Shown here piece by piece: positions 7,330 to 16,083 of a stretch of DNA of 64,000 bases. Position 1 is the stretch's first letter, and each line of letters starts with the position of its first letter. This stretch comes from Winogradskyella epiphytica (lineage in GTDB: Bacteria > Bacteroidota > Bacteroidia > Flavobacteriales > Flavobacteriaceae), in contig NZ_QJTD01000001.1 in the NCBI RefSeq assembly GCF_003217215.1, positions 186,001-250,000 of the forward strand. The letters are read 5' to 3'. Both the position numbers and the translations under genes were made by a program. The notes beneath the pieces are model-generated. The model was not told where the DNA came from. It did no database searches and saw only the letters and a program-made list of their open reading frames with translations.

Positions 7330-8919
7330 ATGAAAGTTCGTGAACTATTTATTACAATTTCTACAGTTCTTGTGGTGGCCATTGTTGGCATTGCCTTTTT
7401 CTGGCAACCTATTTTGTGGTCGTTTTTACTGGTTGCGCCACTGATTTTATTAGGGGTTTTTGATATCTTTCAGAAGAAACATACGATTCGACGTAATTTT
7501 CCATTAATTGGGAGATTTAGATATATGTTAGAGTCGATCCGACCAGAGATCATGCAGTATTTTGTTGAAACTGACACCGAAGGTCGTCCACTTAACCGTA
7601 TATTAAGATCTCTAATTTACCGAAGAGCAAAAGGTGAAAACGATACTGAGCCTTTTGGAACACAGATGGATTTATACCACTCCGGTTACGAATGGTTAGA
7701 ACATTCTATGTATGCTAAACACAATCCAAAAGATATTGGTGAATTTCCACGTTTAGTGATTGGAGGTAAAGACTGTAAACAACCGTACTCATCAAGTTTG
7801 TTGAATATTTCAGCAATGAGTTTTGGTTCTTTAAGTAATAACGCCGTATTAGCTCTAAATAAAGGTGCTAAAATGGGTAATTTTGCTCATAACACAGGTG
7901 AAGGTGCTATTAGCGATCATCATTTAAAATATGGTGGTGACTTAATCTGGCAAATCGGTACCGGTTATTTTGGTTGTAGACATGACGATGGAACCTTTAA
8001 CGAAGTTACCTTTAGAGAGAATGCCTTACGTCCAGAAGTTAAGATGATTGAAATTAAATTATCTCAAGGTGCTAAACCTGGTCATGGAGGAATTTTACCG
8101 GCCTCTAAAAACACACCTGAGATTGCGAGAATAAGACACGTAAAACCTGGTATTGCAGTGCATTCGCCACCTTCGCATTCAGCGTTTTCAGACCCTATCG
8201 AATTCATGCATTTTATTAAAAAACTAAGAGATCTTTCTGATGGAAAGCCTGTAGGTTTCAAACTATGTATTGGACGTAAGCAAGAATTCATGGATTTCTG
8301 TGAAGCTATGATTTACACGGGTATTCTTCCTGATTTTATTACCGTTGATGGTGGTGAAGGAGGAACTGGAGCTGCTCCTGTGGAATTCTCTAACTCTATG
8401 GGTATGCCATTGAGAGAAGGCCTAATTTTTGTACATGATACTTTAGTTGGCTTCGGTTTAAGAAAAGACATCAAAGTTATTGTAGCTGGTAAAATTATTA
8501 CTGGTTTCCATATGGCCAGAGCTATTGCCTTAGGTGCAGATGGATGTAATAGTGCACGTGCTATGATGCTTTCTATTGGTTGTATCCAAGCTTTACAATG
8601 TAATACAAACACCTGTCCTGTGGGTGTTGCCACTCAAAACCCTTCACTTGTTAAAGGTTTAGTGGTTGAAGATAAAGCACCACGAGCTCACCGTTACCAC
8701 GAAGCGACTATTCACAGTTTCTTAGAGCTTGTTGCTGCGGCAGGACTAAATAGTCCAGATGAATTAGAAAGAGAACATATAAGTAAGCGTGTGAGTCTTA
8801 ACGTTGTTAAAACTTATGCTGAACTTTACCCAACGATTCCTGAAGGTTCTCTATTAAACGTTGATACGATTCCTGAAGAATACAAGAGATACTTCCAATT
8901 GACTCGAATCATGAAGTAA
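7330..8919 (+). CDS. FMN-binding glutamate synthase family protein
   Basis: A 529-residue protein whose body matches the FMN/3Fe-4S domain of glutamate synthase (GltB_2-like). Visible landmarks are SAMSFGSLS, the PGHGG loop, SPPSHSAFSD, the flavin-site VDGGEGGTGAAP, and GADGCNSARAMM. Three cysteines at residues 418, 424 and 429 in the pattern C-x5-C-x4-C fit the 3Fe-4S ligands of true GOGAT. Two hydrophobic segments at residues 10-50 suggest membrane attachment. The glutaminase domain of full GltB is absent, so glutamate synthesis from glutamine is not assured; related stand-alone proteins have uncertain substrates. The start at 7330 is chosen because TATCTTTG at 7301 lies inside the longer frame. 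Confidence 0.88.
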   Translation: MKVRELFITISTVLVVAIVGIAFFWQPILWSFLLVAPLILLGVFDIFQKKHTIRRNFPLIGRFRYMLESIRPEIMQYFVETDTEGRPLNRILRSLIYRRAKGENDTEPFGTQMDLYHSGYEWLEHSMYAKHNPKDIGEFPRLVIGGKDCKQPYSSSLLNISAMSFGSLSNNAVLALNKGAKMGNFAHNTGEGAISDHHLKYGGDLIWQIGTGYFGCRHDDGTFNEVTFRENALRPEVKMIEIKLSQGAKPGHGGILPASKNTPEIARIRHVKPGIAVHSPPSHSAFSDPIEFMHFIKKLRDLSDGKPVGFKLCIGRKQEFMDFCEAMIYTGILPDFITVDGGEGGTGAAPVEFSNSMGMPLREGLIFVHDTLVGFGLRKDIKVIVAGKIITGFHMARAIALGADGCNSARAMMLSIGCIQALQCNTNTCPVGVATQNPSLVKGLVVEDKAPRAHRYHEATIHSFLELVAAAGLNSPDELEREHISKRVSLNVVKTYAELYPTIPEGSLLNVDTIPEEYKRYFQLTRIMK

Positions 8920-8972
8920 GTCTCAATAAACTGAATACGTTTTTTTAAAATAGAGGCATTCGCCTTACTGCT

Positions 8973-9006
8973 AAATGCTGATATTGAATCTTCAATATCA
9001 GCATTT
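8973..9006 (+). terminator. Strong hairpin after the glutamate synthase-like gene
   Basis: AAATGCTGATATTGAA (8973-8988) and its exact reverse complement (8991-9006) are separated by TC, giving a near-perfect 15-16 bp stem. Downstream is ACTTTTC. It lies 54 bp after the stop codon and separates this gene from the FUSC gene; termination is the likely role. Confidence 0.7.
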
Positions 9007-9104
9007 ACTTTTCAAATCATTTTAAATTTAGGTTTGAATTCGAAGCCTTAATCAGAAGTCATTCATTTTACAAATTTTCTTCCTTAGCGTGCTATTTCAA
9101 ATTG

Positions 9105-9112
9105 TATCTTTG
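9105..9112 (+). promoter_or_regulatory. -7 element (TATCTTTG) abutting the FUSC start codon
   Basis: TATCTTTG ends two bases before the ATG at 9115. If used, transcription would begin at or just inside the start codon, which implies a leaderless message. There is no other Met nearby that would fit the family. Confidence 0.45.
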
Positions 9113-9114
9113 AG

Positions 9115-11364
9115 ATGACTAATCAAATTTTGACCACCATTTTAAAATTTATATCGAAACACGCAAAAGATCTATTCGGTTTTTTTAAAAGCTCAAGCTT
9201 TTCAAAAGCACTATTGATTGGAATAGCCATTACCATACCTGTTGTTTTTGGTATTGTGTCCGATAATTTTGAGATTGGCTTAGCAATCTGTTTTGGGGCC
9301 TTTTGGTGCTCACCTAGTGACGTTAATGGCAGTTTGAAACACAAACAGATCGGCATCTTATTTTCTTCTATTTTAGTCGTATTGATTAGTTTTATTGGTG
9401 GTTACCTACAATTCTTAAATAACTTTCTATTTCCCATTTTAGGCCTACTTACCTTTTGTATAGCCTTTATTTCCGTTTATGGTTTTAGAGCTTCATTAAT
9501 AAGTTTCTCCGGATTATTAGCTTTAGTACTGAGTTTTGCTCACACGTCAGAGGAATTGGAAGTTTATCAGTATGCCTTATTAATTGGTGTAGGTGGATTG
9601 TGGTATTTGCTATTATCCACCATTTGGTACCATCTGAACCCCAAAGCTCAAACCGAAGAAACGCTGTCACTAACTTTTTTACTAACGGCCGATTTTATAG
9701 ATACCAGGCGCCAACTTATCGGTGAGCAACCGAACAGGAGCGAGTTGCAAACGCAGCTTATGGACTTACAAAGTGAATTGATTGAAAACCATGAAACCTT
9801 AAGGGAGATTTTTATTTCTTCTCGTATTAGCTCAGGAAGATCTAATTATCAGAATAAGCGCTTATTAGTCTTTATTCAACTTATAGAAATGCTTGAAACA
9901 GCGGTTGCCAATCCGGTAAACTATGATAAAATGGATGCTCTGTTTTCGACTCATCCAGAATTAAAATCTGATTTTCAGCAATTATTGTCTGAATTTTCAT
10001 TTCAATTGCGATCAATTGCTCGAAATATAAACAAGCCGAATCGCTTTCCATCACACCGTAAAATTTCGGATGTATTAGAAAAACTTAAAAAAGACATATT
10101 AGAATTTAAAATTGATACACAGACTGAAGATTACGAAGACTATTTGATGCTTCAGAACCTCTTAGACTATCAAAAAAAGCAATCTGAAAAAATAAAAAAA
10201 ATTAAATGGGTTTTAGATAATCCAGAGTTATCCACAGACGACTTAACTCGCAAACACAATCTAAGTCGATTTATAGTCTCCCAAGATTATGACCCCAAAC
10301 TATTATTTAGAAACCTCAGTTTTAAATCCACCATATTTAAGCACTCACTACGCTTAGCGGTTACTGTAACTCTCGGTCATGCTATTGGTTTGTATTTCGA
10401 TTTTCAAAACCCTTATTGGATAATCCTTACGATTATTGTGATAATGCGACCGAGTTACGGACTTACCAAAACCCGTTCTAAAGATCGCATAATAGGTACA
10501 CTAATTGGTGCCGTCTTAGCGAGTGGTATTGTGTTCTTAATCCATAGCCCCTATGTATACGGTGTTCTAGGCGTATTATCTTTGGTAATTGCCTTTTCAA
10601 TGGTTCAGAAGAATTACAGAGCCTCGGCAACTTTTATTACCTTGAGTGTCATTTTTATTTACGCCATCTTACAACCCGATGTCCTAAAAGTGATTCAGTT
10701 CAGGGTGATTGACACTTTGATCGGTGCTGGACTCTCTTATGTTGCGATGCGGTTTTTATGGCCAGCTTGGTCGTTTATGGAAATCGGAGACAATATTAAA
10801 GATAGTCTCAAAGCCAATACGGATTTTTTTAAATCGATTCGAAATTATTATCAAACTAAAGGCGATGTTCCCACCAGTCTTAAAGTAAATAGAAAGGAAG
10901 CCTTTGTACAGATGTCCAACTTAAGTTCTGCGTTTCAGCGTATGGCACAAGAGCCAGAATCTAAACAAAACAATATTGAAGACATTTACGAACTCGTGGT
11001 TATCAACCATACTTTTCTTTCATCCTTAGCCTCCTTAAACACCTATATTCAAAATCATAAAACCACTGCAGCATCAGAGGATTTTAAATTGATTTCCGAT
11101 AAAATAACAGCTAATTTAGACAGGGTTTGCCGCGAACTAAACGCGGTGAATTTTGAAAATTCTAAAACTAAAATTACAATGCTAGAGGTTGAAAAGCGGA
11201 CTTTTACCTTTCCTGCCGACCGCATCACTAAAAACGCGATAAGCAGTACCGATAATGAACGAAGTCATAAAGAAGCACATTTAGTTTGGGAGCAATTATA
11301 CTGGTTGTATTCACTTAGTGAGAAAATGTTAGAACTTACCTCAAAGTTAAAAACCGGTAATTAA
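9115..11364 (+). CDS. FUSC family inner membrane protein (YccS/YhfK type)
   Basis: A 749-residue protein with two membrane blocks, residues about 30-170 and 410-550, each with several short transmembrane helices, separated by a large cytoplasmic helical region. A second soluble region follows to the C-terminus. This is the layout of YccS/YhfK and other fusaric-acid-resistance (FUSC) proteins, thought to act in efflux of aromatic acids. The second membrane block contains PYWIILTIIVIMRPSYG, the typical FUSC_2 signature. No periplasmic adaptor gene is beside it. The substrate is unknown. A TATCTTTG element lies almost on the start codon. Confidence 0.85.
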   Translation: MTNQILTTILKFISKHAKDLFGFFKSSSFSKALLIGIAITIPVVFGIVSDNFEIGLAICFGAFWCSPSDVNGSLKHKQIGILFSSILVVLISFIGGYLQFLNNFLFPILGLLTFCIAFISVYGFRASLISFSGLLALVLSFAHTSEELEVYQYALLIGVGGLWYLLLSTIWYHLNPKAQTEETLSLTFLLTADFIDTRRQLIGEQPNRSELQTQLMDLQSELIENHETLREIFISSRISSGRSNYQNKRLLVFIQLIEMLETAVANPVNYDKMDALFSTHPELKSDFQQLLSEFSFQLRSIARNINKPNRFPSHRKISDVLEKLKKDILEFKIDTQTEDYEDYLMLQNLLDYQKKQSEKIKKIKWVLDNPELSTDDLTRKHNLSRFIVSQDYDPKLLFRNLSFKSTIFKHSLRLAVTVTLGHAIGLYFDFQNPYWIILTIIVIMRPSYGLTKTRSKDRIIGTLIGAVLASGIVFLIHSPYVYGVLGVLSLVIAFSMVQKNYRASATFITLSVIFIYAILQPDVLKVIQFRVIDTLIGAGLSYVAMRFLWPAWSFMEIGDNIKDSLKANTDFFKSIRNYYQTKGDVPTSLKVNRKEAFVQMSNLSSAFQRMAQEPESKQNNIEDIYELVVINHTFLSSLASLNTYIQNHKTTAASEDFKLISDKITANLDRVCRELNAVNFENSKTKITMLEVEKRTFTFPADRITKNAISSTDNERSHKEAHLVWEQLYWLYSLSEKMLELTSKLKTGN

Positions 11365-11409
11365 TATATGTTAATCGCATTGGAAATAGTGTCACGGCAA
11401 TAAAATTAA

Positions 11410-12105
11410 TTATAGATGAATATCAATGCCAGTCACTATAAATAATTCGTGCTCTATATTTTGTGTATAATCCGCCAACCGATATTGAAAGCCAATTTCG
11501 AAACCTGTTTTGACATGAAGCAAACAACCAAACAAAGCTGAAAAGCGCTGTTCATATTTTGGTTTCTGCGTTTTAGCTACTTCTAGCAGAGACTCCATTT
11601 CAGTCTTAATATAGGTCTGGCTTATATTAGTTTTATGAGTATGAGGTTTTATACGTTGTAAAGGAAAGCTAAGGCCTAACTCATAACGTGTTCTAAATGT
11701 AGTAATCGACGTATAAAAGCGTTGTTCTGTTCTAATTCGCTGCGCAATATCCAGGTATTCCCCACTGTTTTTCCACTTATATTCTTGTAAAAGTCGGAAT
11801 TCGTTCTCTTTAATCGTATCAAAATTTTCTTTAAATCTAAATTGAATTCCTAAGCCTATGTTTTGTAAAGAATTCAAGGCGTACGTGGATGTATGAGCTA
11901 ATTCAATATGTTTTATCTCAAACTTTAGGTCTGAATCGTTAAAGACCAAATTCCGATTCTCAATACCAAAACTATGGGAATAACGTGAAGTAACGTCGTA
12001 ACCTAGGCTAATTTCCGGCTCAAACAATACGCTATAATTGGTTTGTGCTAGCATGGAAGATGCGGCACAGTTGATTAAAAAAAACACTATTACTTTATAA
12101 AACAC
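11410..12105 (-). CDS. Exported DUF2490-like beta-strand protein
   Basis: A 231-residue protein with a signal peptide (residues 1-20, cleavage likely after MLAQ). The remainder alternates polar and hydrophobic residues as in a small outer-membrane barrel. The segment EQRFYTSITTFRTRYELGL resembles the core of DUF2490 proteins (E-x-R-F...R-x-R-Y/L). The function is unknown. It converges with the FUSC gene and is separated from the PepSY-like gene upstream by a hairpin terminator at 12132-12162. Confidence 0.55.
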   Translation of the reverse strand: MFYKVIVFFLINCAASSMLAQTNYSVLFEPEISLGYDVTSRYSHSFGIENRNLVFNDSDLKFEIKHIELAHTSTYALNSLQNIGLGIQFRFKENFDTIKENEFRLLQEYKWKNSGEYLDIAQRIRTEQRFYTSITTFRTRYELGLSFPLQRIKPHTHKTNISQTYIKTEMESLLEVAKTQKPKYEQRFSALFGCLLHVKTGFEIGFQYRLADYTQNIEHELFIVTGIDIHL

Positions 12106-12131
12106 TACGCAAGATAATCTAGTTTTTAAAT

Positions 12132-12162
12132 AAAAAAAAGGCCGGACCTAAATCCAGCCTTC
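12132..12162 (-). terminator. Rho-independent terminator after the PepSY-like gene
   Basis: On the minus strand AAGGCTGGA, a six-base loop (TTTAGG) and TCCGGCCTT form a stem with one non-Watson-Crick pair, followed by seven or more T residues. It lies 21 bp after the stop codon at 12183. Confidence 0.85.
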
Positions 12163-12182
12163 TCTATTAATTTTGGCAACTC

Positions 12183-12623
12183 TTAATCTTCAACAGAACT
12201 AAGTACATCTCCATTGACATCAAAAACTACTTTTAATTCCTGAGTCCAACCTTTTTCAAGTTCTACCTCATAAGTTTTTTTATTGTCCATTTCTATGAGT
12301 TCTATACTATCAATTTTATACCCAACGTACTTCGACTTAATTGCCGACAAGACCGCTGACGGCAAATCCTTTTCAGTGATTTCCATTTCCCTTTTCACGA
12401 TGATCCCATCTTTAGTATACCAAATTTCTTGTTCTAAATCATTCAGATCAAATTCCACCTTATAAGTCTCACTGTCCAACTCCCATTCTACATCACTTGC
12501 GTTAGAATACGTCTTCTGAAAAGCGTTAAGCAAATTTGTAGGTACCTCATTTTGTTTTAAATCCTGTGCATATATTGCTGCTGTTGCAAATATGGCTAAT
12601 GTTGTTATTCTTAATGTTTTCAT
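12183..12623 (-). CDS. PepSY-like domain exported protein
   Basis: A 146-residue protein with a clean signal peptide (residues 1-19, ending IYAQ). It is followed by two similar halves of about 60 residues, each with a helix and beta-hairpin: P-x-x-L-L-N-A-F-x-x-x-Y then V-E-W-E-L; and L-P-S-A-V-L-S-A-I-x-x-x-Y then Y-E-V-E-L. This is the PepSY-like (PF11396-type) pattern, periplasmic in Bacteroidota. The role is unknown. Such genes often neighbour OmpR-type two-component systems, and one lies 1.35 kb away at 13975. Confidence 0.8.
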   Translation of the reverse strand: MKTLRITTLAIFATAAIYAQDLKQNEVPTNLLNAFQKTYSNASDVEWELDSETYKVEFDLNDLEQEIWYTKDGIIVKREMEITEKDLPSAVLSAIKSKYVGYKIDSIELIEMDNKKTYEVELEKGWTQELKVVFDVNGDVLSSVED

Positions 12624-12744
12624 TGTTATATATTTTTAATTATACAACAAAAGAACAGTGCAAATCTGTAACGAATTAGTAATTTGATGCTGTATTTTGT
12701 TAAAAATTACAAAATATCTAGCCACTTAAAATATGTAAATCAAA

Positions 12745-13254
12745 TTATCGAGCCACAGAGAACCCCATCGAGCCTGATAATAAGAGCAGATTTATTTTCC
12801 TTTCCCATGCTTCCCCAGTAATTACGGCATCGTCTAAGATCATTTCATCTTCATGGTCATAGAATTCCAAAATAGAAGTTCTTTGTCCGTTATTATGAAT
12901 AAAAGTCAAATGAAGTTTTTCAATGACCTTCTCACCTTTTGTTTTAGTTTTAACAGATCGTGTGATTTTCAGAAATTCACAATGCTCTACTGTACTCAAA
13001 TTTATTATTTGAGTATACTTTTTTAAAGCTGTCGTTTTACGAAATAAGAGTTTTTTTGCCTCAGTATCTAAACCTATAGCAAAACTATTATGAATTTCCA
13101 TCTCATCCAAGTTACAGTTGTTCTGAGCTGCTTCAAATTGCAATATCTTTCGTAAGGTGCTTTCTCTTTTTCTGCGACCTGTTATAATAAATATAAAAGG
13201 CAGAATAATGCATGCGATAATAACCGCGTCAATAATATAAATTCCCGTTCCCAT
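12745..13254 (-). CDS. Hypothetical membrane-anchored protein
   Basis: I do not recognise this 169-residue protein. It has one N-terminal transmembrane segment (about residues 5-25, IIDAVIIACIILPFIFIITG) followed by RRKRES, so the rest is probably cytoplasmic. The soluble part has alternating strands that resemble a PH-like or regulatory domain, but I cannot support a name. It is 121 bp upstream of the PepSY-like gene on the same strand. Confidence 0.6.
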   Translation of the reverse strand: MGTGIYIIDAVIIACIILPFIFIITGRRKRESTLRKILQFEAAQNNCNLDEMEIHNSFAIGLDTEAKKLLFRKTTALKKYTQIINLSTVEHCEFLKITRSVKTKTKGEKVIEKLHLTFIHNNGQRTSILEFYDHEDEMILDDAVITGEAWERKINLLLLSGSMGFSVAR

Positions 13255-13353
13255 TTTTTTTGTTGTTTTTAATAAGATTTAAAGTGTACGATTTAACAAT
13301 GGTGTATTTAACCATAGTTTATCATCAGAAATTATGATATGATTACACTTGTT

Positions 13354-13722
13354 TTACCAAAAACTATGAAAGGGATAAAGCGTTTTTCTTAAGTGAAAAT
13401 TTTTGAAATTATTCTGCTCGGCGATTAGATAAACATCTCGAACACGCGATAAAATATAACTATGATAAATGAAGCCATTATAATTAACAAAAGTTTCAAG
13501 AGGTGATGAAGGATCGTTGCACCTATTAAAATTCAGTCTAAAATCGACTGATTGTAGATCGAAAAAAATCAGAGGACGCATCGATGATTCATGTACATCA
13601 CCTGAATCATCTGTACTTATATTTATGTTTAAATCACTATAAAGCACTTGAAATTCATTAGTATGTGCCGAAACAGCTATACTCACAAAAATCATAATTA
13701 CGCCTAACAGTTGTTTAAACAT
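13354..13722 (-). CDS. Hypothetical exported protein
   Basis: A 122-residue protein with a signal peptide (residues 1-19, VSIAVSAHT) and no recognised domain. The mature part is rich in Asp, Asn and aromatic residues and ends in PFHSFW. It is divergent from the two-component system at 13975, with a 252-bp shared upstream region containing a direct repeat AGTGACA (13761, 13773). It may be a target of that regulator, but this is inference. Confidence 0.5.
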   Translation of the reverse strand: MFKQLLGVIMIFVSIAVSAHTNEFQVLYSDLNINISTDDSGDVHESSMRPLIFFDLQSVDFRLNFNRCNDPSSPLETFVNYNGFIYHSYILSRVRDVYLIAEQNNFKNFHLRKTLYPFHSFW

Positions 13723-13927
13723 AATAACTTAGAATTGACTCTACAAAATACGTTTATATAAGTGACATATTTAGTGACACATTATTAAATCAATGTTAAA
13801 ATTTCGTCTATAAATTCTTGAGAAATTTATAATAGACTAGATTGATAAATACTAATAATTAAGGGGCTTAAAAGAATGAGCGACTTGTCTAAATTTACGA
13901 AACTTGGGGTAATCATGAAATTACTAA

Positions 13928-13955
13928 TTGTTTCTAGATTTTAATCCTATTTTTG
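13928..13955 (+). promoter_or_regulatory. Promoter of the two-component system operon
   Basis: TTG (13928-13930), a 17-bp spacer and TATTTTTG (13948-13955) match the Bacteroidota -33/-7 promoter. The response regulator ATG is 19 bp downstream. Confidence 0.6.
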
Positions 13956-13974
13956 TATAAAGTCCATTAAAATT

Positions 13975-14646
13975 ATGAAGATTTTAATCATTGAAGACGA
14001 ACCCGAAATGCTTGATAATATGCGTAGAACTTTAGAGCGCGAGCATTATAATGTAGAAACGGCTACAAATTTCAAAACCGCAAGCACTAAGTTAGGGGTG
14101 TATTCATATGATTGTATTCTGCTCGATATTACTTTACCCGATGGTGATGGTTTAGAATTATTAGCACAAATTAAATCTCAAGGTAAGGGAGGTGGTGTAA
14201 TTGTTGTTTCAGCTAAAGACTCTCTAGACGACCGTTTAAAAGGACTTAATTTAGGTGCTGACGACTACTTAGCTAAGCCTTTTCATAATGCGGAGTTGAA
14301 TGCACGTGTAAAGGCTGTATTAAGACGCTTATATTTTGATGGTCATAAACATATTGAGATTGGAAATATGGTTATTCATCCTGAAAACAGAGAAATAATT
14401 GTTGATGGTGACCAAATTGAATTCAATAGAAAAGAATACGATATATTAATGTATATGATTACTAATAAAAACAGATTGGTTACTAAAGCGGCCTTAGCCG
14501 AGCACGTTTGGGGCGATCATATAGATCAAGCAGATAGTTTTGATTTTATCTACTCACAGATAAAAAATCTTCGCAAAAAATTATCAAAATCTAATATTAC
14601 TGTTGAGGCCGTATATGGCGTAGGTTATAAACTTAATATTGCCTGA
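13975..14646 (+). CDS. OmpR/PhoB-type response regulator
   Basis: A 223-residue regulator. The receiver domain (residues 1-118) has the acidic pair Glu7/Asp8, the phosphoacceptor Asp51 in ILLDITLP, and the conserved lysine in YLAKPF. The C-terminal winged-helix DNA-binding domain (about 128-222) contains the V-W-G-D-H and Y-G-V-G-Y-K-L signatures of OmpR/PhoB. It is translationally coupled with the histidine kinase: its TGA overlaps the kinase ATG (TGATG). A canonical promoter precedes it. The target genes are unknown, although the nearby exported proteins are candidates. Confidence 0.95.
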   Translation: MKILIIEDEPEMLDNMRRTLEREHYNVETATNFKTASTKLGVYSYDCILLDITLPDGDGLELLAQIKSQGKGGGVIVVSAKDSLDDRLKGLNLGADDYLAKPFHNAELNARVKAVLRRLYFDGHKHIEIGNMVIHPENREIIVDGDQIEFNRKEYDILMYMITNKNRLVTKAALAEHVWGDHIDQADSFDFIYSQIKNLRKKLSKSNITVEAVYGVGYKLNIA

Positions 14647-15911
14647 TGAAGCTTCTTAACCACACCTCAAGACATTTATCCGTACTCCTCTTACCGCTAA
14701 TCACATTGTGGGCTTTCGCATTTTACTATGCGATGTTAGATGAAATATACGATAGTTTGGACGATGGATTAGAAAATCAGAAGGTGTTACTTTTAAAAAG
14801 GTTAAAAAAAGAGCCCAGTATTGTAGAGAATTCAGACTTTGACAAACACGTGTATACTTTTGATCCTATTAATAAGGAGATTTATGACAATTTTAAAGAA
14901 AGTTATCACGACACTTTAATGTATATGTACAATGAGGAGGATTTTGAACCTGTGCGTGTCCATGAAAGCGCAATAGAGCATCACAACAACTATTACAAGT
15001 TAAAGATTATAACCTCTATGGTTGAAGTTGATGATCTCGCACAGGATTTAATCAAATACCTTATTGGGCTGTATATCCTACTAGTGGTAAGTTTGTTATT
15101 GTTGAATAATTTCATTCTAAAGAAAATCTGGAAGCCCTTTTACCACTCTATTGGTCAACTTAAAAATTTTAAAATAGAAAAGGAGAACAAAATAACTACC
15201 TTACCCACACATATAGATGAATTTAAGCTACTGAATGAAACGATCAGTAAACTTATTAAAAAATCGAGCGATAGCTATATCGAGCAAAAACAGTTTATTG
15301 AAAATGCCTCGCATGAACTTCAGACACCATTAGCCATCAGTATAAATAAATTAGAGCTATTCATAGAAAACAATCCATTAGATGAAGAGCAAACAAAATC
15401 ATTAGCATCGATCCTAGATAATTTAGATCGACTGACTCGATTAAATAAGTCTTTACTCCTACTTTCAAAAATTGAGAACAAACAGTTTTTAGATGAAGAA
15501 TCTGTTGATTTCTTAGAATTGACGGAAACTATTATTCACGACTTTGAAGATTTATTAGCTCATAAAGGAATGGGCATTAATTTTGAGAGCAACTCTGCTC
15601 CTAAAATTAAGATGAATAAGGATCTCGCCATTATTTTATTGACCAATTTCATTAAAAATGCCATAGTTCATGGCCAGCCGAATTCTGAAATCCATATAAG
15701 TCTAGATAATAATTTATGGTCCATAACCAATATTGGACTTCCAGAAGCATTAAATCAGAACCTCTTATTTACACGATTTAGAAAAATTGGAAGTAATACA
15801 AAATCAACAGGATTAGGATTGGCTATCAATAAAGCGATTGCTAATAAGTACGACTTAGAGTTATCTTATAATTTCAATGACTTACATACTTTTTTAATTC
15901 ATTTTGACTAA
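14646..15911 (+). CDS. Sensor histidine kinase
   Basis: A 421-residue membrane kinase. Two transmembrane helices (about 10-30 and 135-158) bracket a periplasmic sensor of about 100 residues rich in acidic residues and histidines. The dimerisation domain carries the phosphorylated His223 in NASHELQTP. The ATPase domain has the N box NFIKNAIVHG and a glycine box GLGLAINKAI. The G1 position is TNIG in place of the common DNGxG, as in a number of Bacteroidota kinases. It forms a two-gene operon with the overlapping response regulator. The signal is unknown. Confidence 0.95.
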   Translation: MKLLNHTSRHLSVLLLPLITLWAFAFYYAMLDEIYDSLDDGLENQKVLLLKRLKKEPSIVENSDFDKHVYTFDPINKEIYDNFKESYHDTLMYMYNEEDFEPVRVHESAIEHHNNYYKLKIITSMVEVDDLAQDLIKYLIGLYILLVVSLLLLNNFILKKIWKPFYHSIGQLKNFKIEKENKITTLPTHIDEFKLLNETISKLIKKSSDSYIEQKQFIENASHELQTPLAISINKLELFIENNPLDEEQTKSLASILDNLDRLTRLNKSLLLLSKIENKQFLDEESVDFLELTETIIHDFEDLLAHKGMGINFESNSAPKIKMNKDLAIILLTNFIKNAIVHGQPNSEIHISLDNNLWSITNIGLPEALNQNLLFTRFRKIGSNTKSTGLGLAINKAIANKYDLELSYNFNDLHTFLIHFD

Positions 15912-16083
15912 AGTTATAGAATTAAGAATCTTTACTTTTGAGATACTAATTCTTATGGAATTCGAGTTTTAAATAAAATTTTAATGTTAATTTCAAGCCC
16001 ATTGTAAAATTCAGCATAGTAGTAACCAATTGATCTTGGCTTAATCATATTTTACATTTAGGATGAATCTATTAATAATTCTT

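Noticed and set aside
8082-8633. Minus-strand open frames inside the glutamate synthase-like gene
   Set aside because: They are shadows of a strongly conserved coding sequence on the other strand.
15919-15951. Loose inverted repeat AGAATTA...TAATTCT after the kinase gene as a terminator
   Set aside because: The arms are short, AT-only in large part and widely spaced, and no T-run follows.
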